From Microbacteriaceae bacterium (GTDB taxonomy: Bacteria; Actinomycetota; Actinomycetes; Actinomycetales; Microbacteriaceae), in contig JAIXWK010000002.1 in assembly GCA_027491295.1 (NCBI GenBank), positions 1 through 58,031 of the forward strand: a stretch of 58,031 bases of DNA. The letters are read 5' to 3'. Shown here piece after piece: positions 8,032 through 17,243 of this stretch; within the stretch, counting starts at the first letter, position 1, and the number at the start of each line of letters is the position of its first letter. The notes beneath the pieces were generated by a model that made no database searches, was not told the origin of the DNA, and saw only the letters and a program-made list of their open reading frames with translations. A program made the position numbers and the translations under genes.

Positions 8032-8516
8032 TAGATGACCTCACTCAATTCGTCCGAGTGAGCAACAGCCTTCCGAAGCAATCCGAACAAGACGCTTGTA
8101 ACGAGCGAAACGGCAAGCGACACGAGCGCAAAGACCGACAAGACGATGAGAATCACTGGCGGCAGAGTGTTCTTCAGAGTCAGCCAAATCCCAATCAAGA
8201 CAAATGATCCTGCAAGGGCGGCAGAGGAGCGAGCGAGCCAACGGATTGGCCCATAGGAGGTCGGAGCCAGCATTTTGTCTAGCTTGATGCGGCGCAGCAG
8301 AACCAAGATCAGGCCCAAAATGGCTAATCCGAGTCCGACTGGAATGCCCAACAACACAACCAAGATTGCGAAATCAGACTGATATTCAGAAAACTCATCG
8401 GTGAGCTCTCCCGCTAGAGCCGGGACGAGCACGATGAGCCCGAACGATCCGATCAAGACCAGCGCCCATAGAACTATTAATGCAGTGAGTTCGACCACTC
8501 TGTTTGATTTTTCCAT
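8031..8516 (-). CDS. DUF2975-like membrane protein
   Basis: 161 residues with four hydrophobic segments (about 10-35, 48-75, 90-115, 120-145) and short charged loops. The arrangement and the immediately following short XRE gene match the DUF2975/YozG-type pair; the biochemical role is unknown. It is first in a three-gene minus-strand operon with one- and four-base overlaps. The 87 bases to the divergent 8604 gene are AT-rich and should hold both promoters. Confidence 0.72.
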   Translation of the reverse strand: MEKSNRVVELTALIVLWALVLIGSFGLIVLVPALAGELTDEFSEYQSDFAILVVLLGIPVGLGLAILGLILVLLRRIKLDKMLAPTSYGPIRWLARSSAALAGSFVLIGIWLTLKNTLPPVILIVLSVFALVSLAVSLVTSVLFGLLRKAVAHSDELSEVI

Positions 8517-8603
8517 AAGTTACTTCCTGTCTTACTATCGAAAAACAATACATTGATTATCAATAGGTAAGCAAGTTACTTATACTTTTCCGAGGGGGTA
8601 TTT

Positions 8604-8885
8604 ATGAAGCGTCTACAAATCTGGGCCACGAGTATTTTCAAGGACGGCACCGCTCCAACCCATTCGCTGGCCATTGCAGCCTTTGGCTTGGCATTCTTCA
8701 TGCCATTTATTGGTTTTGCACTTGCCTTCATCGCTCGGACCCAGATTGCTTTTTCTGACGGCAAGTATTCGGGAGACCGACTCGCTTTGGCCGCGATCAT
8801 CATTGCTCCACTAGCGCAGTTCTCAACTCTGATCTTTGGAGCCATTTGGGTTCTGGCCATGGTGGTCATTCCAGGAAACTTCTAA
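8604..8885 (+). CDS. Small membrane protein, DUF4190-like
   Basis: 93 residues with a strong GAGGGGGT ribosome site. Two hydrophobic hairpins (LAIAAFGLAFFMPFIGFALAFIART and LALAAIIIAPLAQFSTLIFGAIWVLAMVVI) are separated by a polar loop with SDGKYSGDRLA. The layout resembles DUF4190, where a similar loop sits between two helices. It stands alone between two divergent or convergent groups; function unknown. Confidence 0.6.
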   Translation: MKRLQIWATSIFKDGTAPTHSLAIAAFGLAFFMPFIGFALAFIARTQIAFSDGKYSGDRLALAAIIIAPLAQFSTLIFGAIWVLAMVVIPGNF

Positions 8886-8888
8886 GCT

Positions 8889-9662
8889 CTAGGAAGCCGT
8901 AAAGATTTCATCTCCAAGTTGGACGGTATTCCCCCGAGACTTTTGCACTTCAGCAAGGACGAAGAAGTCAGGTCCAAGTTCCTTGGCCAGATCTTGAGCA
9001 AAAGACCTGCTGGCCTCATTGAACTGCTCTTTAGATCTTTTCGAAGCCCATTCAAAGGTTGTGTTTTCTTCGTTCCAGTTTGTCGATGATTCAAAAAGTT
9101 TGGATAGGGCAAGTCCGCGGCTTTTGAGCTCCGGTGAAATAGGAGCTTGGCCTGCTTCATCCATAACTTCGTTATCAAACCACACTGGCCAATTCCCTTG
9201 CATGTGCATCACCCGGATTCTGACCGAGATTTTGCCGCGGTAGCGCCTGGTCTGGATCAAGGCCCAGCCAGCCAAAAGTACCCCGATTGCCATGAGTGCG
9301 GGGGCGGAGTAGACGTAAACCAAAATCAGGAAGTTGTGGATAGGAGACCGTGGACCCCAAGCAAATGCCGCAGCCGCGTGGGGAAACAGAAACGAGAACC
9401 CCTGAACGCTCGCGGCAATCAGCTGCGCTGAAATAAAGATCTTGTCACGAGAAACTACCGCGGTTTTTCCGACCAGAGCATGAGCCGCGGAAATGGCAGC
9501 AAGCCAAACAACGGCAGATAGCACCAACCACCCAGCAAAAAAGAAGAGCACTGCGGGAAGGTTCCCCAAAACACTTTCCGTTGCGCTCACAGCGTTCATG
9601 AGGATCAGCACAAGGCCAAGACCTGACATCAACGAAAATGTCACCCAGGGACGCTGGATCAA
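8889..9662 (-). CDS. Hypothetical membrane protein with cytoplasmic C-domain
   Basis: 257 residues: four membrane segments in the first about 145 residues, then a soluble C-terminal domain (about 150-257) rich in charged residues. No family recognised. Its start overlaps the end of the 9659-10135 gene by four bases, so both form a two-gene unit transcribed away from the padR promoter region. Convergent with the 8604 gene, 3 bases from its stop. Confidence 0.6.
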   Translation of the reverse strand: MIQRPWVTFSLMSGLGLVLILMNAVSATESVLGNLPAVLFFFAGWLVLSAVVWLAAISAAHALVGKTAVVSRDKIFISAQLIAASVQGFSFLFPHAAAAFAWGPRSPIHNFLILVYVYSAPALMAIGVLLAGWALIQTRRYRGKISVRIRVMHMQGNWPVWFDNEVMDEAGQAPISPELKSRGLALSKLFESSTNWNEENTTFEWASKRSKEQFNEASRSFAQDLAKELGPDFFVLAEVQKSRGNTVQLGDEIFTAS

Positions 9663-10135
9663 GACAAGCTCTCCGCTTTTTGCTTTGCCTTTGTTGGAGT
9701 ACTACCCACGGCGAAAATACCCAGCACCCAAATGAGGGATCCCAGGAACGTCAGCCCGATTGTTATCAACCAGGCAGCCCCGCCATCGTCGATGTAATCC
9801 TCAGGTTGAATCGGCTCTTGGTTGAAAGGCCATTGAAAGTACCAAATTCGAAACGCCAGCAACAGAGATGTGATGACTGTCGCATTGACAAAACCTGAAA
9901 CCAGGGCCGGCCATAGACCAACCTTGACTGGCAGTTTGCGGGTTCTCAAAATTGCGATCAAAACGAAGGTCAAGGTCGCTACCGCGAACAAGGTTGAAAA
10001 GGTGCCGAATAGCAGGCTCGGACCAATCTTCGTCCCCCACAGGTTTGCTGTAGCAAGAGCCACTAAAAACGCTGCAGGTGTAGTCAAGACATGCAGCTCT
10101 CTGAGTAGATGTGCCGCTGGGCTAGTTTTTGTCAT
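9659..10135 (-). CDS. Hypothetical membrane protein divergent from padR
   Basis: 158 residues from the ATG at 10135, preferred because AAGGGGGA lies just upstream. Four hydrophobic segments, with a hydrophilic loop containing QPEDYIDDGG before the last, and a Lys-rich tail. No family recognised. It is divergent from padR across about 97 bases that contain a PadR-type palindrome, so it may belong to the PadR regulon. Confidence 0.6.
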   Translation of the reverse strand: MTKTSPAAHLLRELHVLTTPAAFLVALATANLWGTKIGPSLLFGTFSTLFAVATLTFVLIAILRTRKLPVKVGLWPALVSGFVNATVITSLLLAFRIWYFQWPFNQEPIQPEDYIDDGGAAWLITIGLTFLGSLIWVLGIFAVGSTPTKAKQKAESLS

Positions 10136-10202
10136 AAATCCCCCTTGCTTCAAAGTCTATTTCAGACGACACGGCGAAACACTTGACACTACTCTGTATA
10201 AC

Positions 10203-10219
10203 GTAATACTGTTTATTAC
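10203..10219. promoter_or_regulatory. Candidate PadR operator
   Basis: GTAATA-CTGTT-TATTAC is a perfect 6-bp inverted repeat with a 5-base spacer, ending 13 bases before the padR start. A TTGACA-like -35 lies just upstream (about 10183). This position fits autorepression and possibly control of the divergent 10135 gene. Confidence 0.55.
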
Positions 10220-10232
10220 ACAGGAGGTGCTG

Positions 10233-10574
10233 ATGGAAACCACACAGCTTCTAAAAGGTGCGTTGGATCTAGCAATACTTGCAGTCCTGAATTCCGCGGA
10301 TCGCTACGGGTACGAAATTGCGAAGCACCTAAGGGATTCTGGTCTTGAGGAAATAGGTGATGCCTCTGTATACGGCACGCTTAGACGTCTTGAAAGTTCA
10401 GGCGCTCTCAAGAGCTACTTCCAGGAGTCAGAAGACGGACCAAACCGGAAGTACTACTCCCTCACCAGAGATGGTTCGGAGGAGCTAGCGAGCGCCGAAT
10501 CCACCTGGAACCACTTTTGCAAAACCATCAACAACCTTTTGGCTGACGCCAATCGCACCAAGAAGGGGGCATAG
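10233..10574 (+). CDS. PadR-family transcriptional regulator
   Basis: 113 residues from the ATG at 10233, directly after an AGGAGGTGCTG ribosome site; the longer upstream frame is not real. The PadR winged helix is clear: LKGALDLAILAVLNSADRYGYEIAKHLRD, then SVYGTLRRLESSGALKSYFQES, then GPNRKYYSLTRDGSEEL. PadR proteins usually repress neighbouring membrane-protein or transporter genes. It is followed after two bases by a HAAS-domain membrane protein gene, a standard pairing. Confidence 0.93.
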   Translation: METTQLLKGALDLAILAVLNSADRYGYEIAKHLRDSGLEEIGDASVYGTLRRLESSGALKSYFQESEDGPNRKYYSLTRDGSEELASAESTWNHFCKTINNLLADANRTKKGA

Positions 10575-10576
10575 AA

Positions 10577-11488
10577 ATGACCAGCAAAGTTCAAAATCGC
10601 CTAGTAGAGAAGTTCGTTTCCGAAGTTGATTCCTACCTTCAGGATCTCAACCAAGATCTTCGCGAGGACATCCTGCGAGAAGTTAGAGAAAACCTTGATG
10701 CAAGAGCCGCCGACAGCTTCGATGACCTAACTCTCCCAGACTCTCTCGAATACGCAAATGACCTGCGTCAGGCTGCTGGACTGGAGCCCGTCGCTATTCA
10801 GAAAGGTTTCCTCAAGAAGTTTCTAGCGCAAGTTCAGATTCGCATTCAAACAAATCGATTTGCGTTGGCGATGGCTAAAGTACTTGCGCCTCTGAAGCCT
10901 CTCTTTTGGCTGGCTGTTGCCATCAGCACCTTTGGATTTATTCAGCTTTACGTTTTGGGAGACTCGCCGTACATCGGTGTCCCATCGAATCTTGAGCAAT
11001 GGCTACTTTGGATTGCAATCGTGATAACCGTCATTTGGATTGGCGCAGCAAAGTTTGGGCCACTCATGAAACGAATAAGGACCATTGGACTATTTGTCAC
11101 ATTCATACCTATGGCGATCATGTTCCAAGGCATAACCGAGGGTGTGGTATCGACCGTCGATGAATTGGTAAACGGCAACCCTGCTTTGCGAACTACCGGG
11201 TTGATCTACAACGGGCTTCCTGTCACCAACATCTTCCCCTATGACGCAGAGGGAAATCTGCTTGAGAATGTCCGTCTTGTCGATGACATGGGAAGGCCCC
11301 TGAATTCATCAGCCGAGGACCTGGTCACACCAGTCGTGGTTGACCTTGAAGATGGAAACACCGTTATCACTGGTTACCTCCGTCCAAGCAGGGGCGAAGA
11401 TGGATCCGAGATTTGGAATGTCTACCCCCTAAAGTCTGCATCCAACCCAGTTGGCTTCGGAGTCACCGCGGTTGATCCCGTGGAGTGA
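10577..11488 (+). CDS. HAAS/DUF1700-like membrane protein partnered with PadR
   Basis: 303 residues. The N-terminal about 75 residues (VEKFVSEVDSYLQDLNQDLREDILREVRENLDAR) form the helical HAAS-type domain usual in proteins encoded next to PadR. Three hydrophobic segments follow (about 110-200), then a soluble C-terminal domain of about 100 residues. Only two bases separate it from padR. Function is unknown; the pairing suggests envelope-stress or signalling control. Confidence 0.75.
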   Translation: MTSKVQNRLVEKFVSEVDSYLQDLNQDLREDILREVRENLDARAADSFDDLTLPDSLEYANDLRQAAGLEPVAIQKGFLKKFLAQVQIRIQTNRFALAMAKVLAPLKPLFWLAVAISTFGFIQLYVLGDSPYIGVPSNLEQWLLWIAIVITVIWIGAAKFGPLMKRIRTIGLFVTFIPMAIMFQGITEGVVSTVDELVNGNPALRTTGLIYNGLPVTNIFPYDAEGNLLENVRLVDDMGRPLNSSAEDLVTPVVVDLEDGNTVITGYLRPSRGEDGSEIWNVYPLKSASNPVGFGVTAVDPVE

Positions 11489-11504
11489 GTGAGGATAGAG
11501 AGTT

Positions 11505-11978
11505 TTACTTCACTTGTTTCGGCCTGAGCGGCAGGAGCCTCGTCCAAGTGGAAGTTTCTCCATTCTCACTCTCCCAAGACACCTTCAGATTTGCGTCTGA
11601 AGTGGTCATGGTTCGAACAGCCACGAACGAAAATGAGTCGCCGGGGTTGACCGTGGATATGGGGAAATCAGTACTGCATTGGACAAAAAGAGTTTCATGC
11701 GACGTCATGGCAACATGGTAGGCGGCCTCGTCTCCCAAATTCTCAATCTCAAATGTGTCCCCGTAGACCCAGTGCACGGCCCAACGAACTCCTGTCCTCT
11801 GACCTAAGGCTTGAGCGATCAGTTCAAGCGAGTCTGCGAGGCTGTCTCCTACTGCTTGTACCCTTCGTTCCGCACTGTCCGCCTTCTTGAAGTTGATTAT
11901 CGAGATCCATGTCGTTGCAACGAGAGAGATCACAAGAATTAGGGTCTGCGCCCAGGAGGCAATCTCACCTGCTGTCAT
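11505..11978 (-). CDS. Membrane-anchored hypothetical protein downstream of the type III RM genes
   Basis: 157 residues with a good GGAGG ribosome site. One membrane anchor (about residues 9-28), a short helical linker (DSAERRVQAVGDSLADSLELIAQAL), then a probably beta-rich domain (WAVHWVYGDTFEIENLGDEAAYHV...). No family recognised. It is the fourth gene in a minus-strand series mod-res-PIN-this gene, with 35 bases after the PIN stop. It may be part of an extended defence operon or simple cargo. Confidence 0.6.
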   Translation of the reverse strand: MTAGEIASWAQTLILVISLVATTWISIINFKKADSAERRVQAVGDSLADSLELIAQALGQRTGVRWAVHWVYGDTFEIENLGDEAAYHVAMTSHETLFVQCSTDFPISTVNPGDSFSFVAVRTMTTSDANLKVSWESENGETSTWTRLLPLRPKQVK

Positions 11979-12013
11979 TTTTTCACCTCCATTAGCTCAA
12001 CCCATCCCAGACT

Positions 12014-12529
12014 CTATGCCTTCTGCGGTTTGCACCCGCAAAGCTCCAGACTTGATGGGTCCCATTGGTTGTCCAAAAACCAGACTTTTAGGCACGCAAA
12101 GGGATGCTGCTCTCTTTGACTAGATTTTTGAAGTGGTAAATCGCATGAGATTAGTAGGGCTCCATGGTTCATAGCGTTTACCAAATGGACTCCGTCGGCC
12201 AGGTTGTTTGAATTCACCTTCTTCTGAGACATGTGACGCTCAAAGGAGCTGGCTGATTTTTGGTCACTAATCCGAGCAAAGCCCAAACGACCATGACCAA
12301 TTACAAAAATCTCATCGGCCACGGCCTCTGAAACCAATGGCTCCATGGCACGAATGTTTTTGTCTAATGTTTGCGGCTTTATTTTCTCGTTATTATGCAA
12401 TTCATTGAGATTTTCCTGACTCACAATCAACCTAAAGTGCCCAGCTTGGTGACCCGAAAGCAAAGGTTTCACTGTCACTTCACTGTTGATAACAGACATC
12501 CATGCATTTGAATCCAAATAGATCTTCAT
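12014..12529 (-). CDS. PIN-domain-like nuclease
   Basis: 171 residues from the ATG at 12529 (GAGG five bases upstream). PIN hallmarks are visible, numbered from the GTG two codons earlier: MKIYLDSNAW with D8, NELHN with E45, NLADGVHLVNAM with D114 and LLISCD with D132, the acidic quartet of a metal-dependent RNase/DNase fold. Most small PIN proteins are toxins with an adjacent antitoxin, but none is seen here. Instead it follows the restriction subunit by about 28 bases, so it is probably co-transcribed with the type III system. Confidence 0.72.
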   Translation of the reverse strand: MKIYLDSNAWMSVINSEVTVKPLLSGHQAGHFRLIVSQENLNELHNNEKIKPQTLDKNIRAMEPLVSEAVADEIFVIGHGRLGFARISDQKSASSFERHMSQKKVNSNNLADGVHLVNAMNHGALLISCDLPLQKSSQREQHPFACLKVWFLDNQWDPSSLELCGCKPQKA

Positions 12530-12557
12530 GCCCACCTCGATAGCCCCGGCGCTGTCC

Positions 12558-15065
12558 CTACTGGAAGACGCGAGCGCCGGCCTTTAGGGCCTGCAGTGAA
12601 CTTGAGGCTGCGATCACGCTCTCACTGCAAAGCATGTAACCCCACCTTTGTGAAACGACAGAATTTGCATTCACGGCCTTGACCCAGTCAGCGGCGGCGT
12701 CCGCCTTTGCCAAAACAATTGGGTTCGCCATCTCAGTGTCTGCCTTGCCTTCAACAATCCAGTGGACATCGCTGTCATCTATGACGATGAAATCCGGCAT
12801 GTAGTCCCTTTGGACGGCTCCACTCAAATAGTTGATGCGGAGTGGAACTGTGTGGTCAATGCGGACCCAAGCCTTGACGTTTTGAGAAGACTCAAACAGT
12901 TGTGCCAGTCTGAATTCTGTCGAATAGGCATCGAAAGCGTTTACTGCATAGACGGATTTGTTCCAACCACTATAGGGGTAGCCGCGCACGAAATCCGAAC
13001 TTCGATTGATCAACTGACGATCCTGAGGAGTTACAACTTCAAGACGGTCCTCTGGATCTGGCCACTTCACCTGGTTTACCTCAACCACTGCTTGTGCTGG
13101 CCTAGACACTTGCTGGGCCGTTATCCACTCAAGCAGCTTTGCCGTTGCAAGCTGTCCATGGGATTTTCTCCAAGGAGTTTCGTTCGTTACTCTTGCGCCA
13201 CGCAGGAAGGCTTGAGCAACTTCAATAGCGGCGTTGCCCTCTGTCAACGTTGCGGCAACGCCATTTCCTTGCAGAAGCCGTCTAGCGAGGTCATTTTCGA
13301 TGTCGTCAAAGTCCATCAGTTGCTGTGATGCGGAGATGGATTCGACCTCGTCATAAATCCTTATCTGAACCTGACCTTGCTCATCTCGCCCTGCGTCGAT
13401 GGCTTTTCTCGTGAGGGTTTCCCCTTGGTCGTCGGCAAACTTTGAACCCAGAGCCTCTACATCAACCTGGTTCAGCATTCCCAGGCTGAATGGTTCCCTC
13501 TGCCAACGAGTAATCACCCTTGGGATGTAAAGAGGCGTCCGTATGCCACCTGGAGCTTGAGGTAGAAGTGTGGTTTGAAGCGTTTTCTCTGACGCCGTTG
13601 CACTCTCTAAGACGGCTTCCACTGTGCTAAAGCCCATGCCCTGCCTTGGCTGAGTCAAAACGGCTGAATCAGAATCTTCACCCCAGGTGAAGTCTTGGCT
13701 TGGAACCTGAGCCCAAACATTTGTTGAGGTTTGAGCATTCACTAAGTTGACTTGTTGTGGAGAAACACCTGGGTCAAAAACTCCAGGTACTGGGTTGGAA
13801 ACTATGGAGGCCTCTGATGCTCTCTGGCCAAGGGTCTGCTCAAGAAGCACCTTGGCTTCTTTGAGAAGATCAGCGAATGAATGGTGGGACAGTACTTCAA
13901 CGGTGTCCAACATCGGGACGCCTGTGCGCTCGCCAAAAGGTAATCGAAGTCCTCGCCCAAGAATTTGCTCTGTGAGCAGCTGACTCTCTAGAGCCCTCAC
14001 TGCGGCGATGCAGTAGATGTTTTTTACATCCCAGCCTTCTTTTAGCATCGATACGGACACAACCGCCCGGATAGGCGAACCGTCGTCTTCAAGTGTGTCC
14101 AGGAGGGCCAAAGTCTGGTCTGGCTCTTCAGATGTAACTAGAAGCACTTTGTCATCGCCGTCAAGGAAGTCTGGCCCTGCAAGCATGTCTCTGATGTCAT
14201 TGGCTTCATCAATGCGCTCGGCGACGACGAAGAGGATTGGCTGAACCGGTCTCTTGTGTGTCCTTTGGCAGTAAGCCTCCATGACCTGCGCCTTAGCATC
14301 CAGCAGGGCAACTCCATCAGCCATCTGAGTCCGAAGGTCTTTTCGACCATCCTGCCTCGCAACCAGCACAGGGATCTTGACGAATCCATCGGCGATTGCC
14401 TCGGCTAAGGGGTATTTATAGACGATGTTTGGCGACGCAGGATCGTGAGGCGTGGCTGTCAGCCCAATGGTGGCAGAGGCATTCAAGTCTTCGATAGCCG
14501 ACTGAAACTTCTTCGCATTTCCGCTGTAGTAGATGTGATGCTCGTCAGCAATCACAACGACGTCCTCTTGAGTCTGCAGATAGTCGTAAAGTGCGACACC
14601 GAGCGACTCGTGGGCTCGATGAGCACGACGCGCGTCAGTTGTATTTGGACGCAACAAAGATTGCACAGTGAAAACAAATAGTTTGAGCTGACTTTCGTCA
14701 TCAAGTGCGGCGGCAACATTGCCTGTTTCCAGGTCATCTAAAGTCACGACCATGGGTCGACTCCTCAGACCGCGAAGATACTTTCGGTGGCCTGGAGTGA
14801 AGTTATCGATGGTCTTCTTTTGAATAGTCGAACCAGGAGTTACGAACACGACATTTCGCACACCCGCCTCGAAGAGATAATCGATGAGAGCACCTGCTAT
14901 GAAGGTCTTGCCGACACCGGTGGCTAGATCTGCTATCAGTTCTGCACCCACGGGTGAGCTTTCTAGACTCCTAGCTATCGCATCGAGAGCCTCCATGTTC
15001 GGGCGGCGCAGGTCGAGCGAGTGTCCGATGCTCTCTACTAGGTCTGGATCGTATGTAATACTCAT
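12558..15065 (-). CDS. res: Type III restriction endonuclease subunit (helicase-nuclease)
   Basis: 835 residues. Superfamily 2 helicase motifs: Walker A ATGVGKT (48-54), DEHH (174-177), LTATPHDP (about 202-209) and the arginine-finger region QILGRGLRLPFG. The C-terminal PD-(D/E)xK nuclease is visible as PDFIV...IVEGK (about 757-774). Type III Res acts only with Mod, translocating after site recognition and cutting nearby DNA. The start overlaps mod by four bases. All key motifs are intact and there is no frameshift, so it is probably functional. Confidence 0.9.
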   Translation of the reverse strand: MSITYDPDLVESIGHSLDLRRPNMEALDAIARSLESSPVGAELIADLATGVGKTFIAGALIDYLFEAGVRNVVFVTPGSTIQKKTIDNFTPGHRKYLRGLRSRPMVVTLDDLETGNVAAALDDESQLKLFVFTVQSLLRPNTTDARRAHRAHESLGVALYDYLQTQEDVVVIADEHHIYYSGNAKKFQSAIEDLNASATIGLTATPHDPASPNIVYKYPLAEAIADGFVKIPVLVARQDGRKDLRTQMADGVALLDAKAQVMEAYCQRTHKRPVQPILFVVAERIDEANDIRDMLAGPDFLDGDDKVLLVTSEEPDQTLALLDTLEDDGSPIRAVVSVSMLKEGWDVKNIYCIAAVRALESQLLTEQILGRGLRLPFGERTGVPMLDTVEVLSHHSFADLLKEAKVLLEQTLGQRASEASIVSNPVPGVFDPGVSPQQVNLVNAQTSTNVWAQVPSQDFTWGEDSDSAVLTQPRQGMGFSTVEAVLESATASEKTLQTTLLPQAPGGIRTPLYIPRVITRWQREPFSLGMLNQVDVEALGSKFADDQGETLTRKAIDAGRDEQGQVQIRIYDEVESISASQQLMDFDDIENDLARRLLQGNGVAATLTEGNAAIEVAQAFLRGARVTNETPWRKSHGQLATAKLLEWITAQQVSRPAQAVVEVNQVKWPDPEDRLEVVTPQDRQLINRSSDFVRGYPYSGWNKSVYAVNAFDAYSTEFRLAQLFESSQNVKAWVRIDHTVPLRINYLSGAVQRDYMPDFIVIDDSDVHWIVEGKADTEMANPIVLAKADAAADWVKAVNANSVVSQRWGYMLCSESVIAASSSLQALKAGARVFQ

Positions 15066-16708
15066 GCGCCCACTTCTATCGCTCGACGCCTTCTACGACG
15101 TTCCTTCAGCACGTCACTTGGCGCTTTAATAAGCAGTGACCCTCGTGAATTTTCAGCTAACCAGTCCTCGGCCCCAGGGAGTAAAATCCGCGCGACAACC
15201 GTGACTCGGTCAGACTCCCTTAGTTCGCTCACAATAGCTCGAACTTCCTCAATTCCGACGGCACCGTCAACCACAGCAAGCCGCATACGTCCTCGTCGGC
15301 CGCAAAGCACCCCGACCCCTGGTTGCCAGTCGAAACCAAGTTGTCCTGCCACAGCGCGGGCGAACCGCGGGCCGGTGGCGTCCTCGGTAAGCACTACTCC
15401 AAAGGCCATTAGGGCGTAGAAGGACTGCTGGATCTCGACCACGCGAAAGCCTCCTCCACCTGCCCAGCCCTCGCTCTCGGAGATGCCCGCTTTGTCTCTG
15501 CCTTCCAAGACCTGAGTCAAACGGGGCTTTGTGAATTCGCGGACTGTATCTGGCTGAATTTCAACCGTGACCCAGCGCCTGCCCATCTTGTGTGCCGTTG
15601 CGGCCGTAGTTCCAGATCCAGCGAAACAGTCGAAAACTATGTCTCCGGGGTTGCTTCCAATCTGGAGAATGCGCTGCAGTAATCTCTCCGGCTTAGGCGT
15701 TGAGAACACCTCCGAAGATGCAGACAGCCGTTTTGCATGAGCCTTTGCCTCGCGATTGTGGCCTACTTGATCGTTCGCCCACCAAGTGACAGGAGGCACA
15801 GGCTTTTTTTCTGCATCCATGTATTCCTTGACGTACGGTTGAAGTCCACTACCTTTGTCCATCCATTGGATTAGGTGCGAGTCCGAATCAACCTTGGATT
15901 TTTGCCATCTCCAGTTGCCTTCAGTGCCATCGGGCTTGATAGGCCAACACTCCAAACCATCCGGGGAAATGATTGGGTACCAAAGCTTGGGCCTGTCTGA
16001 GCGATTTGAGTTTGTTCCCCATTTCCTCAAAGGACTGGACTTAAACCGACGACCGTCTTCCTCGGAATAGGGATAGTCCGACTCAACAGCACCGTCAGGC
16101 GCAAACTTATTGACGTGCCAGTTCGCAGACTTTGAGTAGACACAAATAGTGTCATGGCTAGACGAAAACTGCTGAGCATCCATGCGGGGGCTATCTGCCT
16201 TCTGCCACACGATGTTAGTGACGAACTGCTCACTGCCAAACACTTCGTCCAAAAGAGATCGCATGCGATGTTGCTCAACGTCATCCAAGTGCACCCAGAT
16301 GCTGCCGTCCGGGGAGAGCAGTTCCTTCATTAGGAGAAGACGGTCTCGCATGAATGACAACCAGGTGGAATGCTCCATCCAGTCGTCATAGTGTGCAAAA
16401 GTCTGCCCCGTATTGAAAGGCGGATCTATGTAGATAAGTTTGACCTTGCCGCGATACTCTCGACGGAATGCAGGCGACTCATTAAGAATGCGAAGTGCAT
16501 CAAGACTGTCGCCAACAAATAGAAGGTTGTCTGATTCGGGGCGCTCTTGGCTGACTTCCCCTGCAGCCTCAATGAAATCGGCTAGCCTGACCTCACGAGC
16601 TGCGGGATGGGTTCTTTCAACCCAAATAGGTTTTCCGTTTTCATCTTGCGGCGATAGAAGAAATTTGTCTTTGTTGGGCCAGACGAGTTCTAGTCGCGTG
16701 CTGCTCAT
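15062..16708 (-). CDS. mod: Type III DNA N6-adenine methyltransferase subunit
   Basis: 548 residues. Catalytic motif IV DPPFNTG (residues 95-101) precedes the AdoMet motif FAGSGTT (362-368), the order of beta-class N6-adenine methylases. The central segment between them should be the target-recognition domain. The neighbour res identifies it as the Mod subunit of a type III system, methylating one strand of an asymmetric site. It leads the operon; 88 bases separate it from the integrase-linked gene upstream. Confidence 0.92.
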   Translation of the reverse strand: MSSTRLELVWPNKDKFLLSPQDENGKPIWVERTHPAAREVRLADFIEAAGEVSQERPESDNLLFVGDSLDALRILNESPAFRREYRGKVKLIYIDPPFNTGQTFAHYDDWMEHSTWLSFMRDRLLLMKELLSPDGSIWVHLDDVEQHRMRSLLDEVFGSEQFVTNIVWQKADSPRMDAQQFSSSHDTICVYSKSANWHVNKFAPDGAVESDYPYSEEDGRRFKSSPLRKWGTNSNRSDRPKLWYPIISPDGLECWPIKPDGTEGNWRWQKSKVDSDSHLIQWMDKGSGLQPYVKEYMDAEKKPVPPVTWWANDQVGHNREAKAHAKRLSASSEVFSTPKPERLLQRILQIGSNPGDIVFDCFAGSGTTAATAHKMGRRWVTVEIQPDTVREFTKPRLTQVLEGRDKAGISESEGWAGGGGFRVVEIQQSFYALMAFGVVLTEDATGPRFARAVAGQLGFDWQPGVGVLCGRRGRMRLAVVDGAVGIEEVRAIVSELRESDRVTVVARILLPGAEDWLAENSRGSLLIKAPSDVLKERRRRRRAIEVGA

Positions 16709-16796
16709 CTTGCCCCCTAAGTGTTACTACGAGTTTATCGAACCGGAGCGACATTTATTTTTGGCAGAGTAGCCCCAACCGCATGGGCCCGCTGAC

Positions 16797-17243
16797 CTAA
16801 GAAACTTTGCAAGTTCCAGGCTTGAGGGCGGTTGTAGGCAGAGTCAAACTATTCAAAAGGAGCATTATTTGCGAGGCGATAGCCAAGTCTTTTGGAGCAC
16901 TCACATACCGGTATACGAAGTCGGGCGATGCAGTTTCTGACGAAGTGCTCCAGCCATGGTCACTTAGGCTGTCCAACATATTCTTTTCTCGGGGACGCTC
17001 GTCGCTGTTGATCTTAAACACTATGACTACGAAACTTCCCCAATCAAAAACGCGCAGCACTCCCAGGCACTTGGTCTTGAAAACTGATAGCGAAGTCAAC
17101 GTAAGTCGGTCCGAGATTTCCAATAACGGAGTTCCAGACATTACTTCATGAATTCTCATTAGCTCTTTGCCGAGGCCAGGCACCACGGCTTTAGGCTCCC
17201 GGGTGTTCAGCTTCTCGGGCAGTCTTGCTTTTACTCCATCCAC
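16797..17243 (-). CDS. Hypothetical protein overlapping the integrase 3' end
   Basis: 148 residues from a GTG that overlaps the last codons of the integrase gene. The product is soluble with a hydrophobic beta-strand core (CLGVLRVFDWGSFVVIVFKIN) and a helix near the C-terminus (ASQIMLLLNSL). No family recognised. Coupling to int suggests a small element-encoded protein. An internal ATG is a possible alternative start. The opposite strand also has an open frame, so coding is likely but not certain. Confidence 0.5.
   Translation of the reverse strand: MDGVKARLPEKLNTREPKAVVPGLGKELMRIHEVMSGTPLLEISDRLTLTSLSVFKTKCLGVLRVFDWGSFVVIVFKINSDERPREKNMLDSLSDHGWSTSSETASPDFVYRYVSAPKDLAIASQIMLLLNSLTLPTTALKPGTCKVS

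Noticed and set aside
12014-12529. Toxin-antitoxin module with the PIN protein
   Set aside because: No small antitoxin gene overlaps or precedes it; the upstream gene is the restriction subunit.
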